A stretch of DNA of 64,000 nt from Paracoccus sanguinis (GCF_900106665.1 NZ_FNNA01000001.1:496001-560000), one strand, 5' to 3'. Positions 50,909 to 60,110 are shown, counted from the stretch's first letter. Made by a program: numbers and translations. Notes: generated by a model not told the origin, from the sequence alone.

Positions 50909-51802
50909 ATGCCCCCCTCTGCCCCCCGCACGCCCATCGTCAAGCCGTTCTTCGACCGCCCGACCGGCAGTCTGCAGTACGTCTTCCACGATCCCGAGAC
51001 GATGCACGGTGCGATCGTCGATCCGGTCTGGAACTTCTGCCCCCGCGCGGCCCGGACCTGGACCGCGGACGCCGACCGCATCCTCGCCTATGTCCGCGAG
51101 ATGGGGATCACGGTGGACTGGGTGCTCGACACCCACCCCCATGCGGATCACCTGTCGGCGGCCGTCTATCTCTCCGAGCAGCTCGGCGGGGTGCCGCGCG
51201 GCATCGGCGCCAAGGTGACCGAGATCCAGGCGCTGTGGCGCGAGATCTACAACGACGACACGCTGCCGCAAGACACGAGCCCCTGGGACCGGGTGTTCGA
51301 GGACGGCGACGAGTTCATGGTCGGGTCGATCCCGGTGCGGGTGATGCTGTCGCCCGGCCACACGCTCGCCTCGGTCACCTATGTCGCGGGCGACGCGGCC
51401 TTCGTGCACGACACGCTGATGATGCCCCCCTCGGGCAGCAGCCGCGCCGATTTCCCGGGCGGCAGCGCCGAGGTGCTGTGGCGCTCGATCCGCGCGATCC
51501 TCGACCTGCCGGCCGAGACGCGGCTCTTCATCGGCCACGACTACCCCGAGGGCGGCGACGCGCCGCGCTACATGGCGACGGTGGCCGAGCACCGGCTGAC
51601 CAACCAGCACGTCAAGGACGGGGTGCAGGCGGCCGAGTTCATCGCCCTGCGCGAGGCCCGCGACCGGACCCTGTCGCTGCCCGTCCAGATCCTGCACGCG
51701 CTGCAGGTGAACCTGCGCGGCGGCCGCCTGCCCCCGGCCGAGGACGACGGGCGGTCGTATTTCAAGATCCCCGCGAACTACTTCGACCGCCCCAAGGGCT
51801 GA
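50909..51802 (+). CDS. MBL-fold persulfide dioxygenase-like protein (ETHE1/Blh type)
   Basis: 297 residues preceded by CAGGAGG. Metal residues are His76, His78, Asp80, His81 (THPHADH), His151 (SPGHT), Asp168 and His210. The family of ETHE1-like sulfur dioxygenases, including the BigR-controlled Blh, has this layout and oxidises glutathione persulfide. The operator upstream supports a role in sulfide or persulfide detoxification. A general metallo-hydrolase is the alternative. No rhodanese or sqr gene is adjacent. Confidence 0.85.
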   Translation: MPPSAPRTPIVKPFFDRPTGSLQYVFHDPETMHGAIVDPVWNFCPRAARTWTADADRILAYVREMGITVDWVLDTHPHADHLSAAVYLSEQLGGVPRGIGAKVTEIQALWREIYNDDTLPQDTSPWDRVFEDGDEFMVGSIPVRVMLSPGHTLASVTYVAGDAAFVHDTLMMPPSGSSRADFPGGSAEVLWRSIRAILDLPAETRLFIGHDYPEGGDAPRYMATVAEHRLTNQHVKDGVQAAEFIALREARDRTLSLPVQILHALQVNLRGGRLPPAEDDGRSYFKIPANYFDRPKG

Positions 51803-51815
51803 GGCCGGAAACGCA

Positions 51816-51841
51816 GAACGCCGCCCCGAGGGGCGGCGTTC
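51816..51841. terminator. bidirectional hairpin between the MBL gene and rpmE
   Basis: An 11-bp perfect stem GAACGCCGCCC / GGGCGGCGTTC with a CGAG loop, between two convergent genes. No long T-run on either side. Confidence 0.6.
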
Positions 51842-51866
51842 GCAATCGGTGCGAGGGGGAAAGGGC

Positions 51867-52088
51867 TCAGAAGCCCAGGCCCGCGTATTTGTTCTTGAAG
51901 CGCGAGACGCGCCCCCCGGTGTCCATCAGCTTCGCCGAGCCGCCGGTCCAGGCCGGGTGCGACGTGGGGTCGATGTCGAGCGACATGGTGTCGCCCTCTT
52001 TGCCCCAGGTCGAGCGGGTCTGATAGGTGGTGCCATCCGTCATCTTGACGGTGATCATGTGGTATTCGGGATGGGTTTCGGCTTTCAT
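51867..52088 (-). CDS. rpmE: 50S ribosomal protein L31
   Basis: 73 residues with [24 protein letters not shown] and a C-terminal [11 protein letters not shown]. It is the type lacking the zinc-binding Cys set. Nine bases separate it from the rplS stop, so it is the last gene of the ribosomal cluster. Confidence 0.96.
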   Translation of the reverse strand: MKAETHPEYHMITVKMTDGTTYQTRSTWGKEGDTMSLDIDPTSHPAWTGGSAKLMDTGGRVSRFKNKYAGLGF

Positions 52089-52097
52089 CGCGGCACC

Positions 52098-52496
52098 TCA
52101 GGCGTTCGGGTTGGCGTCGGCCTTGGGGGCCTTCGGCTTGTAGTTCTGCACTTCGGCGATCCGGGCCGATTTGCCGCGGCGATCACGCAGGTAGTACAGC
52201 TTGGCACGGCGCACGCGGCCGCGGCGGACGACCTCGATCGACTCGATGTTGGTCGAGTAGAGCGGGAAGACGCGCTCGACGCCCTCGCCGAACGAGATCT
52301 TGCGCACGGTGAACGAGGCGCCCAGCGTCTCGCCGCCCTTGCGGCTGATGCACACGCCCTCATAGTTCTGGACGCGGCTCCGGGTGCCCTCGGTCACCTT
52401 GAAGCCGACGCGCACGGTGTCGCCGGCCTTGAAATCCGGGATGGTCTTGCCGAGGGCCGCGATCTGTTCGGCCTCGATTTCAGCGATCAGGTTCAT
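52098..52496 (-). CDS. rplS: 50S ribosomal protein L19
   Basis: 132 residues beginning [28 protein letters not shown], with the L19 core [17 protein letters not shown] and [23 protein letters not shown]. The ribosome site AAAGGA lies inside the end of trmD, whose last 17 bases overlap this gene. It binds at the subunit interface. Confidence 0.97.
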   Translation of the reverse strand: MNLIAEIEAEQIAALGKTIPDFKAGDTVRVGFKVTEGTRSRVQNYEGVCISRKGGETLGASFTVRKISFGEGVERVFPLYSTNIESIEVVRRGRVRRAKLYYLRDRRGKSARIAEVQNYKPKAPKADANPNA

Positions 52497-53361
52497 CGCC
52501 CTGGTCCTTTCGTTGCTCGCGGCGGTCCCGCGATTGGTGTGATGCGCCCGAGAGCTGCCGGTCCTTAGCCGAGTCCCCACCGTCGAGATGGGCCCGCCAC
52601 AGATCGGGGCGACGTTCCTTGGTCAGCCTTGCGGCCTCGTCCGCCCGCCATTGCGAAATGGCCGCGTGATGGCCGGAGAGCAGAATCTCCGGTATCCTGC
52701 GGCCTTCCCATTCGGCGGGCTTCGTGTACTGCGGATGTTCAAGCAGGCCGGAGGAAAAGGATTCCTCGGCCAGGGACGCCTGATTCCCCAGCACGCGCGG
52801 TATAAGGCGGACGGTCGCATCGATCAAGACCTGCGCGGCCAGCTCTCCGCCGGTCAGGACATAGTCGCCGATGCTGATCTCCTCGATCCCGCGGGCGTCG
52901 AGGATGCGCTGGTCCACCCCCTCGAAGCGCCCGCAGATCAGCGTGACGCCGGGGCCTTCGGCCAGCGCCCGGGCCCGCGCCTGCGTCAGCGGCGCCCCGC
53001 GCGGCGAGAGATAGACCACCGGCAGCCCCGGCGGGGTCCGGTCGAGCGCCGCGGCCAGCACGTCGGCGCGGATCACCATGCCCGCCCCGCCGCCCGCGGG
53101 GGTGTCGTCCACGTTGCGGTGCCGGCCGATGCCGTGCTCGCGCAGGGCGACGGTCTCGAGCCGCCACAGCCCCTCGGACAGCGCCTTGCCGGTCAGCGAG
53201 AGGCCGAGGACGCCGGGGAACGCCTCGGGGAACAGCGTCACGACATGGGCGGTCCAGGCGCCGGCGACCTCGGGCGGTTCCATCAGGTCGCGCGGGCGGA
53301 CGCTGGCGCGGATGGCCACGCGGCCGTGCGAGCGGGGGGTGGCGGGCGCCTCGGCGGTCAC
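52480..53361 (-). CDS. trmD: tRNA (guanine-N1-)-methyltransferase
   Basis: 293 residues. The deep-knot SAM motifs are present: [25 protein letters not shown] and [16 protein letters not shown]. It methylates G37 of tRNAs. The protein is longer than most TrmD (about 250) because of a 35-residue N-terminal extension and a charged C-terminal tail that runs into rplS. The ATG start overlaps the preceding stop by 4 bases. Confidence 0.97.
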   Translation of the reverse strand: MTAEAPATPRSHGRVAIRASVRPRDLMEPPEVAGAWTAHVVTLFPEAFPGVLGLSLTGKALSEGLWRLETVALREHGIGRHRNVDDTPAGGGAGMVIRADVLAAALDRTPPGLPVVYLSPRGAPLTQARARALAEGPGVTLICGRFEGVDQRILDARGIEEISIGDYVLTGGELAAQVLIDATVRLIPRVLGNQASLAEESFSSGLLEHPQYTKPAEWEGRRIPEILLSGHHAAISQWRADEAARLTKERRPDLWRAHLDGGDSAKDRQLSGASHQSRDRREQRKDQGDEPDR

Positions 53362-53792
53362 GGCCGCGGCCCCTCGTCATCGTCGCGGGTCAGGCGGCCC
53401 GCGTCGTCCAGCATCCCGTTCACCGCCGCGTCGCGGCGCGCGGACCAGAGCTGCACCGAGAGCCCCGTCCCCGCCAGCGCCAGCAGCACCGGCGGCAGCG
53501 CCCCCCAGCGCGGGGTCCAGCCGGTCGCGCGGGACACCCAGAGGCCGAGGCCCCAGAGCGCGCCCGCGACGACCGCGTTGACCGCGACGCCCAGCGCCGG
53601 GATCGCCGGGTGGGACCAGCGCGCGGGGTCGGTGGTCAGCATATAGCGGGCGGCAAAGATCGCCGCGAAGAGGCCCACGCTGTAGCCCCCGGCCCCGCCC
53701 AGCCCGGCAAGGAAAGGCGTCGCCAGCACCACGAAGCCGGCCAGCATCAGCAGCCGCAGGCGGGTGGCGAGGGGGGCGAGCGGGTCGCTCAT
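53358..53792 (-). CDS. membrane protein of unknown function in the rimM-trmD gap
   Basis: 144 residues with four probable membrane helices and a charged C-terminus. Its start overlaps rimM by 4 bases and its stop overlaps trmD by 4 bases. I do not recognise the family; relatives may be confined to Rhodobacteraceae. Confidence 0.75.
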   Translation of the reverse strand: MSDPLAPLATRLRLLMLAGFVVLATPFLAGLGGAGGYSVGLFAAIFAARYMLTTDPARWSHPAIPALGVAVNAVVAGALWGLGLWVSRATGWTPRWGALPPVLLALAGTGLSVQLWSARRDAAVNGMLDDAGRLTRDDDEGPRP

Positions 53793-54286
53793 TCGTCGCT
53801 CTCGGGCGGGTCGGCGACGATGCGGCGGGCGCTCAGGTCCACGGTCGGCACCGCCGCGCGGGTGAAGGGCACCAGCAGCGTGCCGGATTGTCCATGAATC
53901 TCAAGGATGTCACCCGCGCCGTGGTCGTGGATCGCCCGCACCCGGCCGAGGCTCGCGCCGCCGGTATCGACCACCTCGAGCCCGATCAGGTCGGCGTGGT
54001 AGAACTCGTCATCGCCCAACGCCGGCAGGGCCGCGCGGTCGGCCCAGAGGGTCACGCCCCGCAGCGCATCGGCCTGTTCCTTGGTCTCGACGCCCGAGAG
54101 CCGCGCCCCGAGCCCGCCGTTCACCGGCCGGGTCAGGGTCACGGCAAAGCGCCGGGCGCCGTCCTCGGTGGTCAGCGTCCCGTAGGTGGCGATGTCCTCG
54201 GCGGTCGTGCAGAAGCTCTTGAGCCGCACCTCGCCGCGGACGCCGAAGGCCCCGGCGATGGCGCCCACGCAGGTCTTGTCGGTCAT
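53789..54286 (-). CDS. rimM: 16S rRNA processing protein RimM
   Basis: 165 residues. The N-terminal beta-barrel starts [21 protein letters not shown], and the PRC-barrel contains [36 protein letters not shown]. RimM binds S19 during assembly of the 30S head. It lies in the standard rpsP-rimM-trmD-rplS order. Confidence 0.96.
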   Translation of the reverse strand: MTDKTCVGAIAGAFGVRGEVRLKSFCTTAEDIATYGTLTTEDGARRFAVTLTRPVNGGLGARLSGVETKEQADALRGVTLWADRAALPALGDDEFYHADLIGLEVVDTGGASLGRVRAIHDHGAGDILEIHGQSGTLLVPFTRAAVPTVDLSARRIVADPPESDE

Positions 54287-54445
54287 GGCGAACGCCCCTC
54301 GTGCTCAGGGAAAGCTCTGGAAAAGCAAATCGTTGCGGCCCCTTGGACCGCAGCGGCGCAGGGCGGGCGGCAGGCCTGTGCGCGCCCCGCGCCGTTGCTG
54401 TGCGGCCCGCGCTCGGGGGTGGTCCCCCGGCGCGGGCCGGACGGA

Positions 54446-54895
54446 TCACTCGTCGGCCTTGGCGGCGTCGGCGGCAGCCTCGTCGGCAACCTCGACCGAG
54501 GTTTCCTCGGCGGCGGCGGCGGGGGCGTTCTTCGCCTCTTCCGCGGCGGCGCGGGCGGCTTCCTCGCGGTCGGCGCGCTTCTTCGCGCGCTCTTGCGCGG
54601 CCTTGCCGGGCTCACCCTTCTTGGGGTTGGCGCGGTCGGATTTCTCTTTCACGCCAGCGGCTTCGAGGAAGCGGGCCACGCGGTCGGTGGGCTGGGCGCC
54701 CTGCGACAGCCAGTGCTGCACACGCTCCATGTCCATCTTGATGCGGTCCTCGCTGTCCTTGGGCAGCAGCGGGTTGTAGGTGCCCAGCTTCTCGAGGAAG
54801 CGGCCGTCGCGCGGCATCCGGCTGTCCGAGGCGACGATCGAGTAGTGGGGGCGTTTCTTGGACCCGCCGCGGGCGAGCCGGATCTTCATAGCCAT
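54446..54895 (-). CDS. rpsP: 30S ribosomal protein S16 with C-terminal extension
   Basis: 149 residues against about 85 for E. coli S16. The core (to ~80) has [40 protein letters not shown]. The last ~65 residues are a Lys/Glu then Ala/Glu-rich tail ([24 protein letters not shown]) with no clear fold. Extended S16 proteins are known in alphaproteobacteria. The gap of 159 bases to rimM is longer than other gaps in this cluster. Confidence 0.95.
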   Translation of the reverse strand: MAMKIRLARGGSKKRPHYSIVASDSRMPRDGRFLEKLGTYNPLLPKDSEDRIKMDMERVQHWLSQGAQPTDRVARFLEAAGVKEKSDRANPKKGEPGKAAQERAKKRADREEAARAAAEEAKNAPAAAAEETSVEVADEAAADAAKADE

Positions 54896-54920
54896 GAGGT
54901 ATCTCCTTGGTATGGCTTGG

Positions 54921-55262
54921 TTATTTTTGCAGTTGCTCGTGATGCCGGATCACTTCCGAGATCACGAAGTTCAGGAACTTGCGCGCGAAGGCCGGGTCGA
55001 GGTCGGCCTCACGCGCGAGCCGTTCGAGCCGCTCGATCTGGGCCGCCTCGCGCGCCGGGTCCGAGGGCGGCAGCGCGTGTTCGGCCTTGAGCCGGCCCAC
55101 GCCCTGGGTGTGCTTGAACCGCTCGGCGAGGGTGAAGACGAGCACCGCGTCGAGCCGGTCGATCGAGGCGCGGTGCTCGGCGAGGATCGCCGCCGCCCGC
55201 ACCGCCGGATCGGCCGAGGTGGCGTCTGCATCGGGGGCGATGTTCGTCTGAGGTTCATGCAT
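54921..55262 (-). CDS. chorismate mutase (AroQ type)
   Basis: 113 residues from the ATG at 55262; earlier in-frame ATGs at 55280 and 55295 are possible. The AroQ helices hold the key residues in [48 protein letters not shown]. It makes prephenate for Phe/Tyr synthesis. An 8-base overlap with the GNAT gene upstream and 25 bases before rpsP place it inside the ribosomal cluster. Confidence 0.93.
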   Translation of the reverse strand: MHEPQTNIAPDADATSADPAVRAAAILAEHRASIDRLDAVLVFTLAERFKHTQGVGRLKAEHALPPSDPAREAAQIERLERLAREADLDPAFARKFLNFVISEVIRHHEQLQK

Positions 55263-55872
55263 CGTTCGTGCACCGTTCATGCGAATGCCGTTCATACGAG
55301 TCCGCCGTGGACGCCGCCGCAGCGACCGCGCCCATCGGATGCCGCCAGACCCCCAGCGCGCCACCGTCGGGGTGGGCGGGGGGCACCGCGGCGTCCGGGT
55401 CGCGGACCGCGCCCAGCCGCTCGGCCAGCGCGATCGAGCGGGCGTTCTCGAGGTCGATGTAACTGACCGAGGTCGCCCAGCCGAGATGGGTGCGGGCGTG
55501 GTCGCGGACCGCCGCCGCGGCCTCGGCCGCGAGCCCCTGCCCCTCATGGGCGTCGTCCCACAGCATCCAGCCGATCTCGTGCTCGGGCCAGGTGTCGGGG
55601 AACCACGGGCCGGCCATGCCGATGGCGCGCTCGGCGCCGGTGCGGCTGTCGCCCCGGACGATGGTGAAGGGGCCGAAGCCGCGCAGCACCCAGTGCCCGA
55701 GGATCGTGCCGAAGGCCCGCCACGCGCGCCCCGGCTCGGTCGTGCCGCCGACGAAGCGGGCCCGGTCCGAGCCGAGGAAGGCGCAGAACGGCGCCGCGTC
55801 CCACGGCTCGGGCGCGCGCAGGATCAGGCGCCTGGTGTGGATCACGGGGGTGCCGGTCAGGGTGACGGTCAT
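55255..55872 (-). CDS. GNAT family N-acetyltransferase 1 (RimJ/RimL-like)
   Basis: 205 residues. It has the RimJ/RimL-like layout: IHTRRLILRAPEPWDAAPFCAFLGSDRARFVGG, then EIGWMLWDDAHEGQGLAAEAAAAVRDHA with the acetyl-CoA loop and NARSIALAERLGAVRD. It transfers an acetyl group; the substrate is unknown. It overlaps the second GNAT gene by 4 bases and resembles it. Confidence 0.88.
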   Translation of the reverse strand: MTVTLTGTPVIHTRRLILRAPEPWDAAPFCAFLGSDRARFVGGTTEPGRAWRAFGTILGHWVLRGFGPFTIVRGDSRTGAERAIGMAGPWFPDTWPEHEIGWMLWDDAHEGQGLAAEAAAAVRDHARTHLGWATSVSYIDLENARSIALAERLGAVRDPDAAVPPAHPDGGALGVWRHPMGAVAAAASTADSYERHSHERCTNDA

Positions 55873-56393
55873 GCCGTGCCCTCCGCGGGGTGGCGCCAGA
55901 TGGTGCAGGGGGCGCCGCGCAGGGTGATCTCGCGCTCAGGCACCGCGCCCAGCCGCTCGGCCAGGCGGATCGAGCGGGTGTTGCCGGGGTCGATCAGCGA
56001 GATCGGCGCCGGGTGCCCCTGCCCGCGCCACCAGCGGCGGACGGCGAGCGCGGCCTCATGCGCCAGCCCGCGGCCCTCGAACCCGTCGAAGATGTGCCAG
56101 CCGAGTTCCGGCTCGGGCCAGTCGATGTGGTGGCCGATGCCGAGCCGCCCGGCGGTCGCGCCGGTCGCGCGGTCCTCGGCCGTCCACCAGCCGAAGCCGC
56201 GCAGCAGCCAGTGGCCGAGCATCCCGCGCAAGCCGTCCCACGCCGCGTAGGGCGCCGGGTTCGCCCCGCCGACGAAGCGCGCCCGGTCCGAGGCCGCGAA
56301 GGCGGCAAAGGCCGGCAGGTCGGCCATGCGCGGCTCGCGCAGGACCAGCCGCTCGGTCTCGATCACCGGAATCTCGACGGACAGCACCGGCAT
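55869..56393 (-). CDS. GNAT family N-acetyltransferase 2 (RimJ/RimL-like)
   Basis: 174 residues, starting at an ATG that shares a base with the ffh stop (TGATG); a GTG three bases upstream is an alternative. Motifs ETERLVLREPRMADLPAF, ELGWHIFDGFEGRGLAHEAALAV and NTRSIRLAERLGAVPE match the first GNAT protein, so the pair is a likely tandem duplication. Its target is unknown. Confidence 0.88.
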   Translation of the reverse strand: MPVLSVEIPVIETERLVLREPRMADLPAFAAFAASDRARFVGGANPAPYAAWDGLRGMLGHWLLRGFGWWTAEDRATGATAGRLGIGHHIDWPEPELGWHIFDGFEGRGLAHEAALAVRRWWRGQGHPAPISLIDPGNTRSIRLAERLGAVPEREITLRGAPCTIWRHPAEGTA

Positions 56394-57889
56394 CACTTCT
56401 TCCCGAACAGCCCCGAAAGCCCGCCGGGCAGGTTCAGCCCGCCGAGCTGGCCGCCCAGACCCTTCTGGTCCTGCAGCATCTTCGTCGCCTCGGCCATCTT
56501 GGCCGGATCGACATCGGCCAGATCCGGCAGCCCGCCGCCCTTGCCGGACATGGCGCGCATCGCCTGCTTCAGCATCGCGCCCTTGCCCATCTTGGACACT
56601 TTCTTCATCGTGTCCGCCATCTGGCGCTGCATCTTCAGCAGCTTGTTCAGCTCGGCCACGTCCATCCCGGCACCCGCGGCGATCCGCTTCTTGCGCGACG
56701 CCTGCAGCAGGTCGGGGTTGGCACGCTCCTTCTTGGTCATCGAGTTGATGAGCGCGATCTGGCGGCGGATCATGGTGTCGTCGATGCCGGCGGCCTCGGC
56801 CTGCTTGGCCATCTTGCCCATGCCGGGCATCATGCCCATGATCGACTGCATCCCGCCCATCTTCTGCATCTGCTCAAGCTGCCCGCGCAGGTCGTTCATG
56901 TTGAACAGACCCTTGGCGAAGCGCTTCATCATCCGCTCGGCCTGCTCGATCTCGAGCGTCGCCTGGGCCTTTTCGACCAGCGCCACGATGTCGCCCATGC
57001 CGAGGATGCGGCCGGCCACGCGCTCGGCGTCGAACGCCTCGAGCGCGTCCATCTTCTCGCCCAGACCCACGAAGCGGATCGGCTTGCCGGTCACCGCGCG
57101 CATCGAGAGCGCCGCCCCGCCCCGCCCGTCGCCGTCCATCCGGGTCAGCACGACGCCCGAGACGCCGACCTTGGCGTCGAACTCGGTCGCCACGTTGACG
57201 GCGTCCTGGCCGGTCAGGCCGTCCACGACCAGCAGCGTCTCGCGCGGGGAGGTCACGTCGCGGACCTGCTGGACCTCGTCCATCAGCGCCTGGTCGATGT
57301 GCAGCCGGCCGGCTGTGTCGAGCATGTAGACGTCATAGCCGCCGAGCGAGGCCTGCTGCTTCGCGCGCCGGGCGATCTGGACCGCGCTCTCACCCTTGAC
57401 GATGGGCAGGGTGTCGACGCCGATCTGGGTGCCGAGGATCGCGAGCTGCTCCATCGCCGCCGGGCGGTTGGTGTCGAGGCTGGCCATCAGCACGCGCTTC
57501 TTCTCACGCTCCTTCAGGCGGCGAGCGAGTTTCGCGGTGGTGGTGGTCTTGCCCGAGCCCTGCAGGCCGACCATCAGGATCGGCGCCGGGGGGTTGTCGA
57601 TCCTGAGCGCGTCGGCCTCGCCCTCGCCCGAGAGCATGGCGATCAGCTCGTCGTGGACGATCTTGACGACCTGCTGGCCGGGGGTGATCGACTTGGTGAC
57701 GGCCGAGCCGGTGGCCTTGGCGGTGACGGCGCGCACGAAGCTGCGCACCACGGGCAGCGAGACGTCGGCGTCGAGCAGCGCCTGGCGCACCTCGCGCATG
57801 GCGGCGGTGACGTCATCCTCGGTCAGCGCGCCCTGCTTGGTCAGGCGGTCGAAGACCCCGCCAAGGCGGTCGGACAGGTTCTCGAACAT
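56393..57889 (-). CDS. ffh: signal recognition particle protein
   Basis: 498 residues. The N domain is followed by the G domain with GLQGSGKTTTTAKLA, DTAGR and LTRMDGDGRGG, and by the methionine-rich M domain (MQKMGGMQSIMGMMPGMGKMAKQAEAAG) that binds the signal sequence and SRP RNA. The chosen start MFENLSDRLGGVF is the family norm. It is the first gene of the ten-gene cluster. Confidence 0.98.
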   Translation of the reverse strand: MFENLSDRLGGVFDRLTKQGALTEDDVTAAMREVRQALLDADVSLPVVRSFVRAVTAKATGSAVTKSITPGQQVVKIVHDELIAMLSGEGEADALRIDNPPAPILMVGLQGSGKTTTTAKLARRLKEREKKRVLMASLDTNRPAAMEQLAILGTQIGVDTLPIVKGESAVQIARRAKQQASLGGYDVYMLDTAGRLHIDQALMDEVQQVRDVTSPRETLLVVDGLTGQDAVNVATEFDAKVGVSGVVLTRMDGDGRGGAALSMRAVTGKPIRFVGLGEKMDALEAFDAERVAGRILGMGDIVALVEKAQATLEIEQAERMMKRFAKGLFNMNDLRGQLEQMQKMGGMQSIMGMMPGMGKMAKQAEAAGIDDTMIRRQIALINSMTKKERANPDLLQASRKKRIAAGAGMDVAELNKLLKMQRQMADTMKKVSKMGKGAMLKQAMRAMSGKGGGLPDLADVDPAKMAEATKMLQDQKGLGGQLGGLNLPGGLSGLFGKK

Positions 57890-57968
57890 CGCGGGCCTCC
57901 GCAGCAAAACGACAGGACCCCCGTGGGCGCAACCGCGCTGACGGGGGGCGATCCCCGACCGGCGGGGA

Positions 57969-57988
57969 CCGGAAGGACGTCCTTCCGG
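57969..57988. promoter_or_regulatory. 20-bp perfect palindrome upstream of ffh
   Basis: CCGGAAGGACGTCCTTCCGG lies ~80 bases before the ffh ATG and ~60 before the AhpD-like gene. It could be an operator or an RNA hairpin in the ffh leader. Confidence 0.35.
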
Positions 57989-58049
57989 GAATCCGGGTGG
58001 ACATTCCATCCCGGGCGGCGAGAGTCAAGCGCGCAAAGGAGACCGCCCC

Positions 58050-58655
58050 ATGAGCCAGAACCCCGGCCTGAACCCCGCCCCGCCCGTCAGCCGCTTCACC
58101 GTCCCGAACCTGCGCGCCCTGCCCCCCGACATTCAGGAGATGATCCGCGCGGTGCAGGAAAAGTCGGGGTTCGTCCCCAACATCTTCCTGGCCCTCGCCC
58201 ATCGCCCGGCCGAGTTCCGCGCCTTCTTCGCCTATCACGACGCGCTGATGGAGAAGGACGAGGGGCTCACGAAGGCCGAGCGCGAGATGATCGTGGTCGC
58301 CACGAGCGGGCTGAACCGCTGCCAGTATTGCGTCGTGGCGCACGGGGCGATCCTGCGGATCCGGGCCAAGGATCCGCTGATCGCCGACCAGCTGGCGATC
58401 AACTGGCGCAAGGCGAACCTGTCGGACCGGCACTGGGCGATGCTGCAATTCGCCGAGCTGGTGGCGATGGACGCCGATTCGATCACCGAGGACGACCATC
58501 TGGACATGGCCGAGGCGGGGTTCTCGGCCGACGAAATCTGGGACATCGGCGCGATCGCGGCGTTCTTCGGGATGTCGAACCGGCTGGTGAACATGGCCGA
58601 GATCCCGCCGAACGAAGAGTTCTACCTGATGGGCCGGGTGCCGAAGGGCGTTTGA
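58050..58655 (+). CDS. AhpD-like / carboxymuconolactone decarboxylase-family protein
   Basis: 201 residues preceded by AAAGGAG. The redox pair Cys91-x-x-Cys94 with His98 (NRCQYCVVAHG) is the AhpD-type motif. The protein matches the peroxidase-related CMD group. The role is probably peroxide or thiol redox, but no partner gene is adjacent. Confidence 0.9.
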   Translation: MSQNPGLNPAPPVSRFTVPNLRALPPDIQEMIRAVQEKSGFVPNIFLALAHRPAEFRAFFAYHDALMEKDEGLTKAEREMIVVATSGLNRCQYCVVAHGAILRIRAKDPLIADQLAINWRKANLSDRHWAMLQFAELVAMDADSITEDDHLDMAEAGFSADEIWDIGAIAAFFGMSNRLVNMAEIPPNEEFYLMGRVPKGV

Positions 58656-58715
58656 GCCGCGGGCCGGGTGGGTTAACATTTCCGTGTTCAGGCTTTGGAG
58701 GAAGGAGCCGCGGAG

Positions 58716-59219
58716 ATGAACGGGTGGAAACCTCTGGCCGTCGCGCTGGTGCTGGCCGTTGCCGCCGGCACCGGGGCGCCGGGCCCGGCGGCGGCGCAGG
58801 ACAGGTCGGTGTTCGACGTGCTGCTGTCCTCGCCGCGCTACCGCAATTTCGTCAAGCTGGCGCAGGTGTCGGGCATGGACGTCACGCTGATGTCCAGGGA
58901 CGACATCACCGTGCTGGTGCCCGCCGACCGGGCGCTGGCCGCGATGGGCGAAGGCAACCTGCGGGCGCTGATGCAGAGCCCGACGGCCGCGCGGCGGCTC
59001 GTCGGGTGCCACGTGATCGGGCAGGAGCTGCGGGCCGGCGACCTCTACAACCGCGCGGTCAAGAAGCGCGCCCCGGTGCAGGTGCGGACGCTCGGCGGCT
59101 GCCGGCTGAGCGTCACCGGCAAGGACGGCAAGCTGTTCGTGAACGGCCGGTCGGTCGTCAAGACGAACATCCCGGCCAGCAACGGGCTGGTGCAGGAACT
59201 GAACGGCGTCCTGCGCTGA
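58716..59219 (+). CDS. secreted fasciclin (FAS1) domain protein
   Basis: 167 residues after a strong ribosome site (GGAGGAAGGAG). A signal peptide ends near AAAQD, followed by one FAS1 domain: FDVLLSSPRYRNFVKLAQVSG ... DDITVLVPADRALAAM ... LVGCHVIGQEL ... NGLVQELNGVL. Such proteins are periplasmic or surface-linked and often mediate adhesion. It ends directly at the stop of the convergent aldolase gene. Confidence 0.85.
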   Translation: MNGWKPLAVALVLAVAAGTGAPGPAAAQDRSVFDVLLSSPRYRNFVKLAQVSGMDVTLMSRDDITVLVPADRALAAMGEGNLRALMQSPTAARRLVGCHVIGQELRAGDLYNRAVKKRAPVQVRTLGGCRLSVTGKDGKLFVNGRSVVKTNIPASNGLVQELNGVLR

Positions 59220-60011
59220 TCAGCCGCCGCGGGCGGTGTCGCGCAGCGCCCGCGCCTGCGCCGCCGCGCCCCGGATGGCGCTGGCGTAGGTCAGCACATC
59301 GATGGCGGTGGCGACGAAGCGCGCGCCCTCGGCGATGGCGCGGGCCGCGACGGCGGGCTCGGTCCAGATGATCCCCGGCGCCTTTCCCGCCGCGGCGATG
59401 CGGCCCAGCGCGTCGCGGATCGCCGCCCGCACCTCGGGGTGGTCCATCTCGCCCGGGTGGCCCATGTCGGCCGAGAGGTCCGCCGGGCCGATGAACACCC
59501 CGTCCACGCCCGGGGTCGCGGCGATCTCGTCCAGCGCCGCCAGCCCGGCGCGCGTCTCGACCTGCACCCCGAGCCAGATCTGGGCGTCCGCGGTCGCCAT
59601 GTAGTCGGGGATCGCCGAAAACCCCGAGGCCCGGGCCAGCGCCGCCCCCACCCCGCGGTGGCCGTGCGGGGCGTAGCGGGTGGCGCGCACGAGGCGGGCG
59701 GCCTCGGCCGCGCTCTCGACGAAGGGGATCAGCAGCGACTGCACCCCGATGTCGAGCGCCTGCTTGATCGCCCAGTCCTCGCCCATCGGCAGTCGGACCA
59801 CGGCGGGGGTGCCGGAGGCCTCGATCACCCTAAGTTGGGCCATGATCGAGCGGAGGTCGTTCGGCCCGTGCTCGCCATCGATGAGCAGCCAGTCGAACCC
59901 GGCGCTCGCGGTGATCTCGGCCGCGTAAGCGTCGGCAAAGGCGACCCACGCCCCGACCAGCACCTCGCCCGCGGCGAGGCGCGACTTGAAGCGGTTCTCG
60001 GGTGCGGGCAT
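59220..60011 (-). CDS. HpcH/HpaI aldolase family protein
   Basis: 263 residues. The barrel begins NRFKSRLAAGEVLVGAWVAFADAYAAEITASAGFDWLLIDGEHGPND and has the metal-binding VETRAGLAALDEIAATPGVDGVFIGPADLSADMGHPG. Members split 4-hydroxy-2-oxo acids or related substrates. It is not tied to a catabolic operon here, so its substrate is uncertain. Confidence 0.9.
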   Translation of the reverse strand: MPAPENRFKSRLAAGEVLVGAWVAFADAYAAEITASAGFDWLLIDGEHGPNDLRSIMAQLRVIEASGTPAVVRLPMGEDWAIKQALDIGVQSLLIPFVESAAEAARLVRATRYAPHGHRGVGAALARASGFSAIPDYMATADAQIWLGVQVETRAGLAALDEIAATPGVDGVFIGPADLSADMGHPGEMDHPEVRAAIRDALGRIAAAGKAPGIIWTEPAVAARAIAEGARFVATAIDVLTYASAIRGAAAQARALRDTARGG

Positions 60012-60080
60012 CGGCCTCTCCTCTCGCGGCGCGCCCCTTGGTGCCAAGGGCCGGGACGGGGCACAAGCGCCCGCCTCGGG

Positions 60081-60110
60081 CTGGACCCAAATATCCCCGC
60101 CGGAGGCTCC
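60081..60110 (-). repeat. ATATTTGGGTCC repeat element, copy f1
   Basis: On the minus strand CGGCGGGGATATTTGGGTCCAG. It lies between the aldolase and ecm genes. It is inverted relative to f2. Confidence 0.5.

Noticed and set aside
54287..54445. Extra gene between rpsP and rimM
   Set aside because: Frames here are short or are read-through of rimM and rpsP shadows. The gap is best left as untranslated sequence.
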